From Drechmeria coniospora (Eukaryota; Ascomycota; Sordariomycetes; Hypocreales; Ophiocordycipitaceae): DNA of 64,000 nt. The stretch is taken from NCBI RefSeq assembly GCF_001625195.1, contig NC_054391.1, forward strand, positions 1,488,001-1,552,000. Reading direction: 5' to 3'. The translations under genes were made by a program, and so were the position numbers. The number at the start of each line of letters is the position of its first letter. The first letter of the stretch is position 1. This document shows, in pieces, positions 44,629 to 57,158 of this stretch. The notes beneath the pieces are model-generated. The model searched no databases. It was given only the letters and a program-made list of their open reading frames with translations, and was not told the origin of the DNA.

Positions 44629-45359
44629 ATGTCCGCACCACAGCAGAAGCCGACGCAGAACCAATTTCTCAGCACCCTTGATCAGGAGGTTCGTCGGCAA
44701 GAGTCCTAGCCCTCTTCCATCCCAGACAGCACGAGGTCGGAGCCTTTAACTCACTTGACTTTCGACAGCTGTCCAAGTACCCTGCCCTGAACAACCTCGA
44801 GAAGTCGTCAGGCGTCCCCAAGGCGTACGCCGTCATCGGCATCGCCATCCTCTACTTCTTCCTCATCATCTTCAACCTCGGCGGTCAGCTGCTCACGAAT
44901 TTTGCTGGTTTCGTCCTTCCTGGATACTACTCGCTCAATGCTCTGTTCACCACGAGCAAGGACGATGACACCCAGTGGTTGACGGTGCGTTGCCTTGCTG
45001 TGTTCGAACTGGCACACTCTCCGCATCTCTTGCGCACCTATGCTAACATGCGAGCAGTACTGGGTCGTCTTCGCCTTTTTTACCGTACTTGAGAGCTTCT
45101 TCAACATCGTCTACTGGTTCCCCTTTTACTATGTCTTCAAGTTTGTCTTCCTCCTGTGGCTGTCGCTGCCCATGTTCCGGTACGTGAACCCAACGATCAA
45201 TTCCTCGTATATCCTCAGCCTCTAAACTGCTTCAGTGGTGCCGACATCGTTTTCAATTCTTTCCTGGCCCCTACCCTGAGCGGATACTTCCAGTCTGGCT
45301 CGCCCTCACCTTCGGCTGGAGCGCGCTCCAAGGCTGGTAGTGCCGACAAATCTGAGTAA
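44629..45359 (+). CDS. YOP1: Yop1/DP1/TB2/HVA22-family ER-shaping protein
   Basis: Proposed join 44629-44688, 44769-44984, 45058-45179, 45236-45359; 173 residues. Yop1 forms hydrophobic wedges that curve tubular ER together with reticulons. The N-terminus MSAPQQKPTQNQFLSTLDQE is followed by the conserved LEKSSGVPKAYAVIGIAI. Two long hydrophobic hairpins follow; the second reads YWVVFAFFTVLESFFNIVYW, the TB2/DP1 signature. The C-terminus is a Ser/Ala/Gly-rich polar tail. Length and intron number are normal for filamentous fungi. Confidence 0.95.
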
Positions 45360-46936
45360 TCGGTGTCCGCCGCGACAGCTCCCGACGCAGCACCTCAGTG
45401 CCCGCTGTGCAAGCGAGGGGAGCGTTGGCTTTGACATGGGTTGTCGTTGTGATGATGAACCCTACAGCGATCGATAGGCACCCACAGCCAGGACTTTGAA
45501 TGATATTGGATCTGCTCCGTACTCCTCGCCGCGACGGCATTTTATCACTTTAGTTTTCGGCCTCGATTTGTGGAACGGGACTACCTGTATGGCCAGATAG
45601 TGGACAATTGACATGATCCCTCCATGTGTCAAAATTGCAACATTCTGGGTGTTCCAGCCGCGAAGAGCAGTTTCACTCTGCGCTCTAGAGAAGGGGATTG
45701 CGAAACGAAGGGGCTGAAGGTCCTATGCATACCTATATGCTGATTTACATGTGCTGATACACGTTGTGTGACGCGTCAAGCCCGTGCCCGATGTTTTTTT
45801 TTGTTGCATGCGTAACTTGCTGAATGGTATTTTCTGTGCGCTCAATCCTTGCATGTGCGTGTAAAGTGCCTACATGCGCTTAGTTCTACAATTGTACGGA
45901 GTACGGTATTGGGCAATGGTCATTTCAGTTGCTTCCTCCCAGTGCTTACAACGTACTTGCAGCAAGTGCAGTACATGTATACTGTATGTGGTGGTTAACC
46001 TCTGGTGGGTCAGAGACTTCAGGGGTAAGGCCCCTTGATCCGATCGTCTCCTCCCTGATAAAGACAAGAGCAGGAGAACATAATACATGTCTTGTTCGTG
46101 TAGTGCACACACTACTCTTAATACATGTAATCCGTACCATGTGGTGTACAGAGTACTGAGTACATGTACATATGCTTATGCACCTACGCGTACATGTCAG
46201 AATATAGGGCCTTGGCTGTCCTGGGGGACTTTTGTGTTAGTATCATGAATCATGTCGTTGTCTCTAGATTGCTCAGGTTCTTTCGCGCAGGTACGGAGTA
46301 ATTGTGCTTACATTTACTGTACAGTACATGCATGATCGCAGGGACCCGAGTAACTGTAAGGAATAGTTGTACAGAACGGAGTTCTTGCTGCAGAATGGGT
46401 TATTACAGGGCAGTTTTCAGTATCGACGCAACGGCTGCGCCACGTCAAAAATGGTATAGCGTTCAACGTGACTTGGTTTTCCAGCAGGATAGTACGGAGT
46501 ACTTACATACACATGTACTTGCCCCTACTGTACAAGTAGCGCTAACTCTAATGGCACAACTCCAAGTACAACCACAGTACATGTACTCCGTACATGTACT
46601 TCGTATTACCTGCCATTCATCTGTACTTACGCGAGTACATTATCTGTATCACCGCGCTCAACCAACTTTGCGACTTGCCATCTGCCGTGATGAACGCCGG
46701 TCCTTTCCTCAAACAGTTCACATCAACAACCACCAGCACGTAATTCCTAGTTGCCGTGCTCAAGACGAAAGGCCGACAACCATTCAATCAACATGATAGC
46801 GCGCGACCGTCAACGGGTTGAGCATCGAGCATAGGCCCGCGGCACCGAGCTGAACTGTGCATCAGGGCTGCCCGCCCGTCAGGAGCCAGGTCGAACAGCC
46901 ATACAATCGATTGCCCTTGCTGGGCATACGCCCAGC
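45360..46936. other. spacer YOP1 / MID1 with motif islands
   Basis: About 1.6 kb. TACGGAGTAC copies at 45895, 46493 and 46583 (reverse complement), with near copies at 46145 and 46290. The 165-codon ORF at 46302-46796 crosses these motifs and looks non-coding. The 3' UTR of YOP1 and the MID1 promoter should lie here. Confidence 0.45.
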
Positions 46937-48826
46937 ATGCAACTGAGTCCCCTGCAATCGCGGCTCGCAGCCTCGCTCGCGGCCTCGCTGTTCATTCTGG
47001 CTCTCTACCTGCTCCTCTTCTCGCCTCACGTCGCCTTTGCCGCCGAGCTGCCCGCCCTCGACCCCTACCACTCACTCATTACCGCCGACGAACTCGGCGA
47101 CATCCTGCCAGGAGCGCATTACGATGCCGAACTCGACCTGTTCGACCGGAGCATCACTGGGCAAGTCCCGGACGGTGTTTTCGTCCTTGAGTTGAACAAG
47201 CCGAGAGCGCTGAATCTCTCCCCTGGCACAACCGCGTGCTATCTCGTTCAGAAGAATACCCTCTCGAGTATGGGAGCCTCGGGGAGTACCAACAAAAGCG
47301 AGGAGGCCCATGGCGACGGCGTTCATCTTTACCTATCGGCCAACACGTGTCTGCAACCATCTTCGTCGGACACGACGAGCAAGCCGACGCTGGCCCCGCA
47401 ACTGATGCTCTTCATCTCCAATTCCAGCCTTGCCGGATGCCCGAAAGACTCTTCGAAAGCGCCGAAGGAAGGAGAAGGCAAGATATTCGTAGAGGGCGCC
47501 GTCATGTACGGAGTAAACGCGACGGGTGAAGTCTACATCGGAATCACGGCGCCGAATGTCTCGGCCGACTTCCGTGGAGTGTACAACTTCGAGGTTGCCG
47601 CCTCCCTCGACGGGTACTTTCATCGGTTCGAGAAACAAACGACTTCTGAGCTTTTGTGGATGGACAGCGATTCAACATCCGCACTGCTAGTCACACGGAA
47701 CTTAACGGAAAATATCGACGACGTGCAGCGCATCTTGAGCCAGGAACCCCCGTACGAACTGTTCGTCACCAACAAGAACTCGAATGCTACCGATGGTCTC
47801 AAGCATTCAGTTTGCGGACTGAAGCATACAGCTCAGATTGTGGCAGATTATCGCAGCAACAGCAAGTTGAGCGGCTCTGTCCGCACCGCTTTGACTCTCA
47901 GGGGTCCTGGTGGGTTTCCGAAGCAGCAGTTTTACTTCGTCGCACTCAACGCCAGCTCGACCTACGATGGAATACTCGTGAAGAAGGCCAACGCGACGGC
48001 GAAAGAGAAGAGGCAAAATGGTGGAGTATCTGGCGTTGGAAGCGTCATCTTCAAAGCAACTGAATTCCATACAGTCTCCGGTGGGTCACGCGTGAGTTAG
48101 TGGGACTGAAATAGCGACCTCTGACAGCATATAGGAACGAACTGCAAGGTGGTGACGGACCTCGAGTTCTGCGACGAAATCCAGTACGCGGTGGCGGGGA
48201 ATGACGCCAAGTTCAACAGCACAGAGTTGGCGAAAGCGTATGACGACTACGCAAAGAAGATGTACGCCAACTTTGAAAAGGTTCTGATGCAGATACCATG
48301 TGAAGCGGGCAGAACATCACGATACTCCCTGGCCAGGAAATGCGGCGACTGCATGGCGGCGTACAAAAAATGGCTCTGCACCGTAAGCATACCGCGGTGC
48401 GAGGACTTCAGGAGCAACAACCCGTATGGACTCGTGCGGAACGCCGCCCAGGCCTTTCCCAACGGGACCCTGCTGCCGGATGAGGAGAGGCAACCGCTGG
48501 AGCTTCTGCCTTATTCAAGGGTGTCGCGGAACTCGTTCATCGACAACGAGATTCAACCGGGGCCTTACAAGGAAGTTCTACCTTGCGATGACATCTGCTA
48601 TGAGGTGGTGCAAAACTGCCCTGCCAAGATTGGCTTCGGATGCCCTGAACCAGGTATGGTGGCCTTCGAATACAGCTATGGTCGACGGACTAGGAACGGT
48701 TCGACTGTGGCATGCAACTATCCGGGCGAGGCACGAACGCCGACAAGTCTGGCCGGCATGAAGCCGCCCAGCCGTATGTTTCTCACCGGCGGGTTGTCGC
48801 TGGCCGCCATGCTCTTATTGGCGTGA
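46937..48826 (+). CDS. MID1: stretch-activated calcium channel subunit Mid1
   Basis: Proposed join 46937-48080 and 48135-48826; 611 residues. Mid1 works with Cch1 in plasma-membrane calcium influx during stress, mating and hyphal growth. A signal peptide is clear (hydrophobic SLFILALYLLLFSPHVAFA, cleaved around residue 36). The body has many N-glycosylation sites (NSS, NAT, NVS, NLT, NGT). The Cys-rich C-terminal region begins at the splice (TVSGTNCKVVTDLEFCDEIQ), with KCGDCMAAYKKWLCTVSIPR and VLPCDDICYEVVQNCP, matching the family's essential conserved half. A hydrophobic stretch (FLTGGLSLAAMLLLA) closes the protein, so it may be GPI-anchored or membrane-inserted. Confidence 0.94.
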
Positions 48827-49518
48827 CAAGACGTTACGTTACACACGCAAACATAACTGGACCAGTGGTCATCCGCATACACCATCGAGCATGTGGTAGC
48901 TAACCATCCTAACTGTCGCTCTCGTGACAGATACTCACTCGATGGTTCGTTGCATTTGGAGAAAAGGGCGTCAGGGCCATGGCCCATTTTTACTCTTCAG
49001 AGAGCTCAAGTTCGCCATTATACAGGCCGGCTTACGGTTCCCATTCGCCGCGAGAGCGACTGATCGTCACACAAGTGCCATTTGCGGAGCCAAGGGGAAG
49101 GAAACAATCGCGGGCATGTTATTGCAGTTCATTCCGACATCATGATATCACGCGGGACTGGACAGTTTGATAGACAAACACAGCGATGCTGAGCGAGAGC
49201 CATACTTGGATGAATTTTTCTGGGGGTTCAAGTCGCGGCAGAGTCATGCGTGCATCCCTCGCTGCTTTTCTTCAGACACGGTGAGCAACAAGGGCATTTT
49301 GGGGGAGTAATAGACAATGGGATCGACGGATGCTCTTCGGCCCACTGCTAAACGAAATGTATTGAACGCAGCAATTTTACTCATTCCAAAGTGCTTGTTT
49401 TGTAATGATGACTACGGATGGATGGAGAGACCGCCGTCCCAATTTTTTCACCATCTGCTTACTCGTGTTGTCATTCATTCGGGGGCCAGCTTTCGCCTGA
49501 TGCCAACCGTTGTCTATT
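48827..49518. other. convergent 3' spacer MID1 / FAP1
   Basis: 692 bp between converging stop codons. Nothing beyond short random ORFs. Confidence 0.5.
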
Positions 49519-52500
49519 TTAACATTCCACATCACTGCCCAGCGTGTCCCAGGGCTTCCCTTTCTCCTGCTCCATCTTCTTCCAGCGCAGACCGAGGAGC
49601 TTCCGCCCTGTGCCCTTGGCTGTTGGATCATCCGTTGGCGTGGACGTGTCCGACTTGGCTGCTGCTCGTCCTGCGACAGCACTCCATCCCGAAGCATCAT
49701 TCCTGGCTAAATCCTCCCTCCGAGCAACGTGCTCTTTCGAATCCACGTGACAAAGCAGAATGTTTCCCGCGAGGCTTTGATGCCCAATCGTCTTCGCAAG
49801 ACGAGGCTTGAGCTTGGCCAAGGCTTGCTCCATGGCTGGGGGAGATAGGAAGGCCGAATAGTGTGCGCTGGCCCGGAGAAGGACTTCGTCTGTTGGAAGG
49901 AAGCTAATGGCGAACCGCAACGAGGGTTGAGACTTGAAGTCATTCTCCAAGGTAGTAGCTACATCTTCGCTCGTGAGCCCAAACCGAGGCGACGTAAGGA
50001 GAAAGCCGTTAAATGGGTCTGCGGCTGGTGCAAACCGAGGTGTCTGTGGTCTGGAAGCAGGCACGGCAGTAACCTCAGCTGCCCGAGAGTCCTTGATGGC
50101 GACACATTGCGCCAGCGTTTTGCTAGGTGCAGACACAAACCGCTGCCCCTTGGAGACAATGACGTAGCGATAGGGCTCAACATCTTCGCTCTGGCTCTCC
50201 AACCCGTAGTCCTCTGCCAGGACGTGCAGAAACTGGCGGTAGATTGATGTCATCGGCTTGTACCTCATCCTGACTTCGTTTGGGCTCTTTGCAAACACCC
50301 GGAACTCTCGCTCCTGTGTCTCGGCCCACGTAAGGTTCTCCCTGAAGAGTCTGAGGGTGATGTCGGAGTATGGGATATGGTCATTGGTTCGGGATGAGGG
50401 GTCGATGTTGAGTGCCGCTGCAAGACGACGGTTGCGTTCCAGACGGAGGCATTCATCATCACATTTTATTTCTGGTCTCGGCGGTGTTGGGTTCGCGCTA
50501 CTCGCGACGCACCTGACTTCCTGCTGACGCACGCCACATGGACAGCTGACAGTGGTTTTCGACGTGCAACTGGCAGATTCGTTGCAGTCTACGGCTGGTG
50601 AGCTACTTGTAAGCAAGATTGCAGGCTGGTGACGTACGAGTATGTCCATGGCAGGTGTTTTGGCACGGATGCTCACAGAACAGCTTGGTCTTGCCGCAGG
50701 TTTGCTCGCAACAGTCGTCCGTCTGGCGAGCATCTTCACAATCGCCAGGGGTGTGGCAAAGCTTTCTGCAAGTGTGCAGTCTAGTGAAAGCAGCATCAGC
50801 ACTTGGTCTTGTGCCAAAGCTTGGCCTCGGCGCTACTTGCCCACACTTCAGCTTCTTTCCGCAGGGTCGTCCACAATAAGCCTCCTGAAGGTGGCAGGGT
50901 TGGCTATTGAGCTTTTCCTTGCCGCAGGCGCACAGTTTAGCAACCAAGAAAGGACATTTGGGACAGGCCGTATCATCCGGATGGCAGTGGTGGTCGACAG
51001 GAGGATGCCCACAGCTGGGCCGTCTCTGGCAGTTGAACCGGCAGTCGGGAGACCTCGTGCCGCAAGGCTGGGGAGGCTGAAGAACTGTTCGACCGCAGTT
51101 GCAACTGATTTCGTGGAAGACTGCTTCTGGACAGCTTTCGCATTGGCCTCGATGGCAAATCTGTTGACAGTCATGGCTACCGCATTTCAGCGGTCTTCCA
51201 CAAGTCCGGATGCAGATGTGTTCAGGCTCGATGGAGTTGACATCTACCGCGGGCCGGTTCTTTCTCCTCGCCGCCTGCCTCTCTGCTGCTTTCTTTTCCC
51301 CTGGGCAACAGTGATCACCACATTTGTGGCGTCCACAGCTCAGGATCGCTTGGCAGTTCCTCATGCACAGCGGGCGTTGGACATCCCCTTGATGACAAAC
51401 TGACCTGGTTGTCGTCCTGCCGCATCTGCAATCGATGTCGATGGTCTCGTTGCAGGATCCGCATTCGCCAGCATGGCATGTAGTTTTGCATGAATGCCCA
51501 CAAGGAAGAGGCTTATCACAGGTCCGCTCGCAGTGAGGAATGAGGTCCTCGCAGGACTTTCGAGGCTCGTTCAAGAGTTCGTCCAGCGGGGTCTTCCCAC
51601 AAAGGCAGTGAGTGACTGCATCTGGAGCGAATGGACAGTGCGACGGTAGCTCATCTTGGGCATGACAAGGCTTCTGGCACTTGTGAATGCCGCAATCGAA
51701 TTTTCTTTCGCAGGATTCATCGCACTCAAATGACCCGTCAAAGTACGAGGCGTCGACGAGGCCATAACAATGCTCAAGCTCGCCTCTTTCGTTGCAGGGT
51801 ATCCGCTGTTCGACGCGTCCACAATAGCACCTTGCGGCGACCTGTGCTTCACAGTCGCCACACAGGCCAGAGTGGCAAGGCCGGGGACAAAAATGTTCAC
51901 CACAGGGTAATAAGTCCCCGCAGGTCTCTTGACAACTCCAGCCGTTCTGGTAGTCAGTTTCACGGCAGAGCTTTCGGGACGTCTCTTTACCGCAGAAGCA
52001 AGGTTGGGCCGGCCCAGTCAGGTCGCATGGTGGACAAGGTCCTGCATGGCACTGGAGGGCACACGGGTGTGGGCACGTAGGTCTTTGCTTTGCGCATGTC
52101 TGCCCACACGAATGCGGTGGCAGGGCCGTGCTAGCAGGTGGCGGGTTGAACTCCTTGCCACACCAGCAGTGGTAGGATCCCGGGTCATCCAGCAGCTTCG
52201 AGTTGCAACCAGGGCAACGCCAGGAGAACTCAGGAAGGGGCTCTGACGACTGCAAGCCATTTTTCTGGCTCTTTTGGTTGTCGTGCCAGCGCTTGGCACA
52301 TTTGAGATGAACAACAGTCCAGCAAACGGTGCAGGACCATATGTGCGATCTCCGCAGAACATCGTCGGTGCATATGGTGCATTCATAGTTGTAGTTGCTG
52401 ATATCATCGTGAATTCTTGTACCCAAATCAGAAGCAGTGGACTTTGGAAGCTTGGCTTTGGGCGGCCGCTCCTGAACCGCAGCACTGCCAGTCGCCGGTC

Positions 52501-53356
52501 TCTGGGGTTTCCTACATCATCGGGGTCAGCAAGGATGAGCACGGAGGTGGCCGAACAGGCCAAGGACAACGGAGCAGCACATGCCTCCTGCTGGTAACTG
52601 GTCGACCGGGGACAAATGCTGGCGCATCGGCGCTCAAGGAAGTCGCAGACGGCTCCTCGACATCTGCCCCAGTAAGATGGCCGCCAAATGCTCGAGAGGT
52701 AGCTGGCCCGGGTGTGCCCCGACGGGAAGGATTGCTGTCGTCTGGCCTGTGTCGTCGTCCACCGCGATTGTTTCTTCCTCGAGGCCTTCTGCCTGCTTCA
52801 TTCGCCGTTGACTGAGACCCTCTCGAGGATGATAACTGTGACTCGGGTTGCGACGATGGTTGCGACGAGAGTTGTGGGACGTCGTTCTGGGCTGCGACAT
52901 TTCTGGTGCCAGAATCGGGGCCGTCTACGCGGGCAAGGGCATTGCCGCCGCGCCCTCTGCGACGAACATTGTATCCGCCTCTGCGCTGTCGTTGGGACTG
53001 AGTCCTGTCCACAGGGCCCTCGGTGTCGGGCATACCCTGGCTTGATCGAGGGTATGAAATGACGACGCTGCCAGCTTGGCTTGGCGTGTATGGCGATGGT
53101 GTTGCGTCAATGGATGGCCCAGAACAGGGTGCTGTAAGCAAAGCGAGCTTGTTTCGACAGATAAAGGTGGCGAATGTAAGGAGGGGGTTATTTTGGTGAT
53201 GGCGGTGTCAGGGTAGAATAGAAAGGCGATTATATAAAAAAGGTTCGTTGCAGCAGTAGTTACGCCGTTCGTTGTCGATAATTAAGTATGGAGAAAGGCA
53301 AGTTAATAATATTAATCGGTGGCCAAACCTGGAGGTGGTGGAGCTGAGCCGTCCAT
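49519..53356 (-). CDS. FAP1: NF-X1-type zinc-finger protein FAP1
   Basis: Proposed exons on the minus strand: 53356-53329, 53131 to 52599 (or 52581), 52501-50638, 50594-49519; about 1166-1172 residues. Order: Ser/Gln/Arg/Gly-rich disordered N-terminus with RGRGG and RPRGRNNRGG clusters; a RING-like C4-type module (YECTICTDDV, then WSCTVCWTVVHLKCAKRW); many NF-X1 Cys/His repeats of the form CxxxCxxxLxCGxHxCxxxCHxGxCxxC; and an R3H nucleic-acid-binding domain (AALNIDPSSRTNDHIPYSD to YGLES). The tail resembles the fungal family (VSAPSKTLAQCVAI). Yeast Fap1 binds FKBP12 and confers rapamycin resistance; related human NFX1 acts in transcription or ubiquitin ligation. Less certain: the 28-nt first exon after a 197-bp intron, and the exon-2 donor. 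The last intron is only 43 bp. Confidence 0.88.
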
Positions 53357-56300
53357 CGAAGTTGTTAAGTCATAGTACACTCACTTAGGTACCTAGTACC
53401 CAGATACTAAGGACCTAAGGGCCTAAGGGGGTAAGTAAGTCCACGTACCGACGACTAATTAGTTACTGTACTTGCAACTGCACCGCATACCAGCACAGGC
53501 CTCCCCGTCCTTACTGCTAGCTACTACTAGGTAGGTAATTATTACTACTTACGCAACAACACTACTAGGTACCTAGTAGTCAGCTGTTACAGTTACCATT
53601 GCGGTTACGGCAGGGGCTCGGGTACACATTGTGAGTCATCGCCATTTCTCAGCCGCTGAGTCAGGCAGTTGCGATCAACCAATATTACCGCAAGGCCAAT
53701 GTCAAGCAACAGGCCGTCCCTTGGGTACGAGATGCGATCCATCAGTCATTCCAAGATCGAGCAGACGGAGTCATACTGCTGATGCATATTCTCCATTCGG
53801 TGCGTGCCTAGGCAGGTAGTTACATTTGTACTCTTGTTCTTGAATAGATGTGCATTTCAGCCACACTGGTAGGGTAGCACATTGAGTGAATCAATCTTTC
53901 ATGCCTGGACTCTCGAATATGTTGGATGAAGCAAACAGCGCGCACGGTCTGGACGGAGCTCTCGTTCAAGTGCATTTAAGTCCATTTCTACTAGGCTGGG
54001 AGCTTGGTAGCCGTGGAGTGTCGCATGTGAGAGGGTGCAGGTGACGATGGCAGGACAGACGGAATTATCGGGTATGCGGCAGCTAGCTCCCGATTTGCTG
54101 ATCGCGTGATGGTACTTCCGTGCGCGCGCATGCACATGCAGCAGCATGGGAGATCAGTGCATTTAGCTGCGGACTGCGGGCTATTTCGGTATCGATTCGA
54201 ATTCCTTGACGGGTACAAGCGGCTGGGTGACTCCTACCTACCATGGCGTAGTAGCAATAACTACTAACCTTCGTACCAGTCCCATTCGACATGCAGGCAC
54301 ATCGGCAGGCCTAATGCATACTATTTCACGTACCTGGAGGCGAAAGGCAGCTCCGATGCCTTATGGCAAGGTTAGTACCAGCAAGTTCCGGAGGCAACTG
54401 AGCAAATTGCCAAAATTAGAAAGAAACGGCTGCAGCCTGCCATGACTTGGGGGCAGAAAAGGTCCAGGATAAAGCTGCCTTACTGCCTGCCTGCCTGACT
54501 GACTGTCTCGTTTGATGGGAATCCCACACCTGGAATAGGTCGTATGTTTAAACGTAGGGTGGATTGTTCATGTCAGCTTGTGTACGTTGCCTCGCTTGCC
54601 TGTTGATTTGGGTCGCGAATGGTCTACATGATCGCGTCGGCGTCTGACCACCAACCGGCTCAAATACACATCAAAGTGGTCTCCAATAAGAAGCGATGGG
54701 GTTTGTAATCGATTCCCAGGGCAGATCTCGTGGAAGGAAAGCCGGTCCGCGAAGAATGGGTAATTGCGACATACGAGACAAAAAGGCACTTTGTATGAAA
54801 GCAACCAGACGTTACTCCACAGCCCGAACTACGAGAGGACGTGCAACATCGCACAACAGGCAGCCACCAATACCAAGGAAGTCAGGTTGCCCAGTTGACA
54901 AGGTCCATACGTGAATGAATCCCATGTCGGCTGGATGAACACTGATAATGTCACATTGACATTTTCACCTCTCAAGGCCAGTGTCGTGTCAGCATGTACG
55001 TCATCGGGATCGTCGACTATTGATTGACCTGACGCGACGAGCTCAATTTACGAGCTGGACCTTTGACGTTGCATTAAGCTGAGGCTGCACTTAAATTGAT
55101 GTATGTATGCAAGTGCACATGTATGAGTAGGTACGGGTTTCGTGTAATTATAGAATCGTTACTAGTAGATCGTGCCCATCATGTTCAGCCTTGATTTGGG
55201 CGAGAGCTTTTGTATTGATTATACGTCCTATTGCGAGAAGGTGATCGTTTTCCCTGGTTGGTGCGTCACTGTGGTGTCATTGGTCCTGGTGGATGGCATG
55301 GATTTGTATTGTAGCCTGAGGATCCGCAGCTGAAAGTGCTTTCGGAAGGCGCCGCGCGGAGAGGCTTCACCTTCTGTCTCAGTTGACCCTCATCCACATC
55401 CGCACAACCTTTCACGGCGAACTTGCTTGTCAACATCCATTCTCACCTTTCCTTTCATGCTGGCCATGCCAAAGGATAGTTGCTCTTGGGCCAGATCTAT
55501 GCGTGCTGACAATGACTGCCACACCCCGGCATAACTGGCAGCCTCCTATCCTAGTGGTCAATGAACATTGCGAACCCACCGAATCTTTCTGCTCGTTCGA
55601 CGAACTTTCAGATGTCAGATGGTTCTGGAATCACCGCCAGGGCGATAACGAGATGCTTTTCCCGCTGCAGAGCGAGGGTGGGGCACTTTCGGCTCCACGA
55701 TGCTCGATCGCAGCAAATTCGCGTTCTGGAAACCCATCTTTCTACCGCTCGAAAGTCTGCATTGGATGGGGCGTCATGGAGGACCCCGTTTGCTCACACC
55801 CACTCGCACTCCGTATTACGGGTAGACACCCTACTACTACTCCCTACTTGACACCTCATGCAAGCCAAATCCGTTGAGCAAAAGGTCATGAGTTGATATC
55901 GACATGGACAAGGATCCGAGAAATGGCAAAAGCAAATGACGAGTCTACCTGCTTTGTCTTCGTCTTCGTCATCGTCATCCCTCCCGGTTGTACGAAACAG
56001 TTCATGCTCTCGTCACAAGAACGCTGTTAGGGCGCATGTAATCTCTCGCCTCGCCTCGCCTCCCATCCGGTCAGTGAAATTCAGTATCAAGCCGCGAGCG
56101 CGAGGTGCAACACCAGGTCTCAGGATACTCCGGAGTCGTCAAGTACGACAGGTCGAGCAGGCTGACGCAAGTTGTAGCCCGGGCGACGCGGAGATTATGC
56201 CACGTCAAATAATCCGCCCCGTACACATGCTCCGCTCACATCGACCGGCCTCTTACTCCGATGGGGAATGAAGCTCTCCAGCGATAGCAGCACCGGCCTG

Positions 56301-57158
56301 AATCAAATTACTTACGCAATTGAAACGGCAGGAATCCCTCCGGCGCGACGGAGTAATCGATCATACATGTACAGGAACCTGTAGGTACTCGTACTAATCA
56401 TCGCAGGAGGGAATGGGATTCCCGTTTTCTCAAGGCCTCCCCAATTATCGCTAGTCTTCCTCGTATTCCCGCCGTGCCCACGCTGCCTGCATCGAGCTGC
56501 ATAGGGCCGCCTCCAGCTCCGCACGCGATGCTACGCTGTACGCGTACCACAAGAGAACCCTGGTCTTTTCCTCATCAGTCGTCTGTGTGTACGCCTACAT
56601 GTACGAGAAGGTCTACATGTACATGTTCGTGCACTTCACGTACAGGTGCTGCATCGACAACACTTGGCGCTCGCGGATCAACTACTGTTTGCACTTCAAC
56701 CTGTGTCATTATCGTTGTCATTATTGACTCTGGGCCTGGAACCCTAGCTGAGGTCTACCGGTGGCCCTGAACAACCCATTTGGGCAACTCGTCGGCTTTC
56801 CTGCTTACCCGTTTTTCGCATCATGCCACGCTCGAGCTCTCTGGGATGCAACCTACCTACCATCAGACGAGCATCAGCCCTTCCTTGCGCTCTCCACTAA
56901 TGGCATGTCCCCGGCTCATCTTCCCTTCCCACGGACAACTCCGTAACCTCTCTCGTCGTATTGTCGGCAGGGCTCCTAGTCACAAATGGGCTTGAGCGAG
57001 GACCAAATATATGGACGTCATACCCGCGATGCTCTCATGAACCCCCTTCACCTCGACACTTCTACCTAGTGTATATTCAACCCTGGATCGGAGCTTCGTA
57101 CGCCCCTGAAGCGTCCCGTTGTTGTGCTGCCGCGTCCCTGGCGCGATATTCCGCAACC
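53357..57158. other. largest gene-free spacer (3.8 kb)
   Basis: No supported gene between FAP1 and the oxidase. At 53370-53600 there is a loose repeat of CTACTAGGTA/TACCTAGTA and CCTAAG words. The rest is unremarkable; the longest frames (for example 55383-55877) lack composition, splice signals or motifs of real protein. The last few hundred bases should include the oxidase promoter. Copies of the TACGGAGTAC motif are absent here, unlike most other spacers. Confidence 0.45.

Noticed and set aside
46302..46796. 164-codon plus-strand ORF between YOP1 and MID1
   Set aside because: It runs across several copies of the dispersed motif and GTAC-rich sequence; it looks like spacer.
50642..51403. 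253-codon plus-strand ORF
   Set aside because: Antisense to the NF-X1 Cys-rich repeats of FAP1.
55383..55877. 164-codon plus-strand ORF in the large spacer
   Set aside because: High Cys/Trp/His content without pattern, and no family resemblance.
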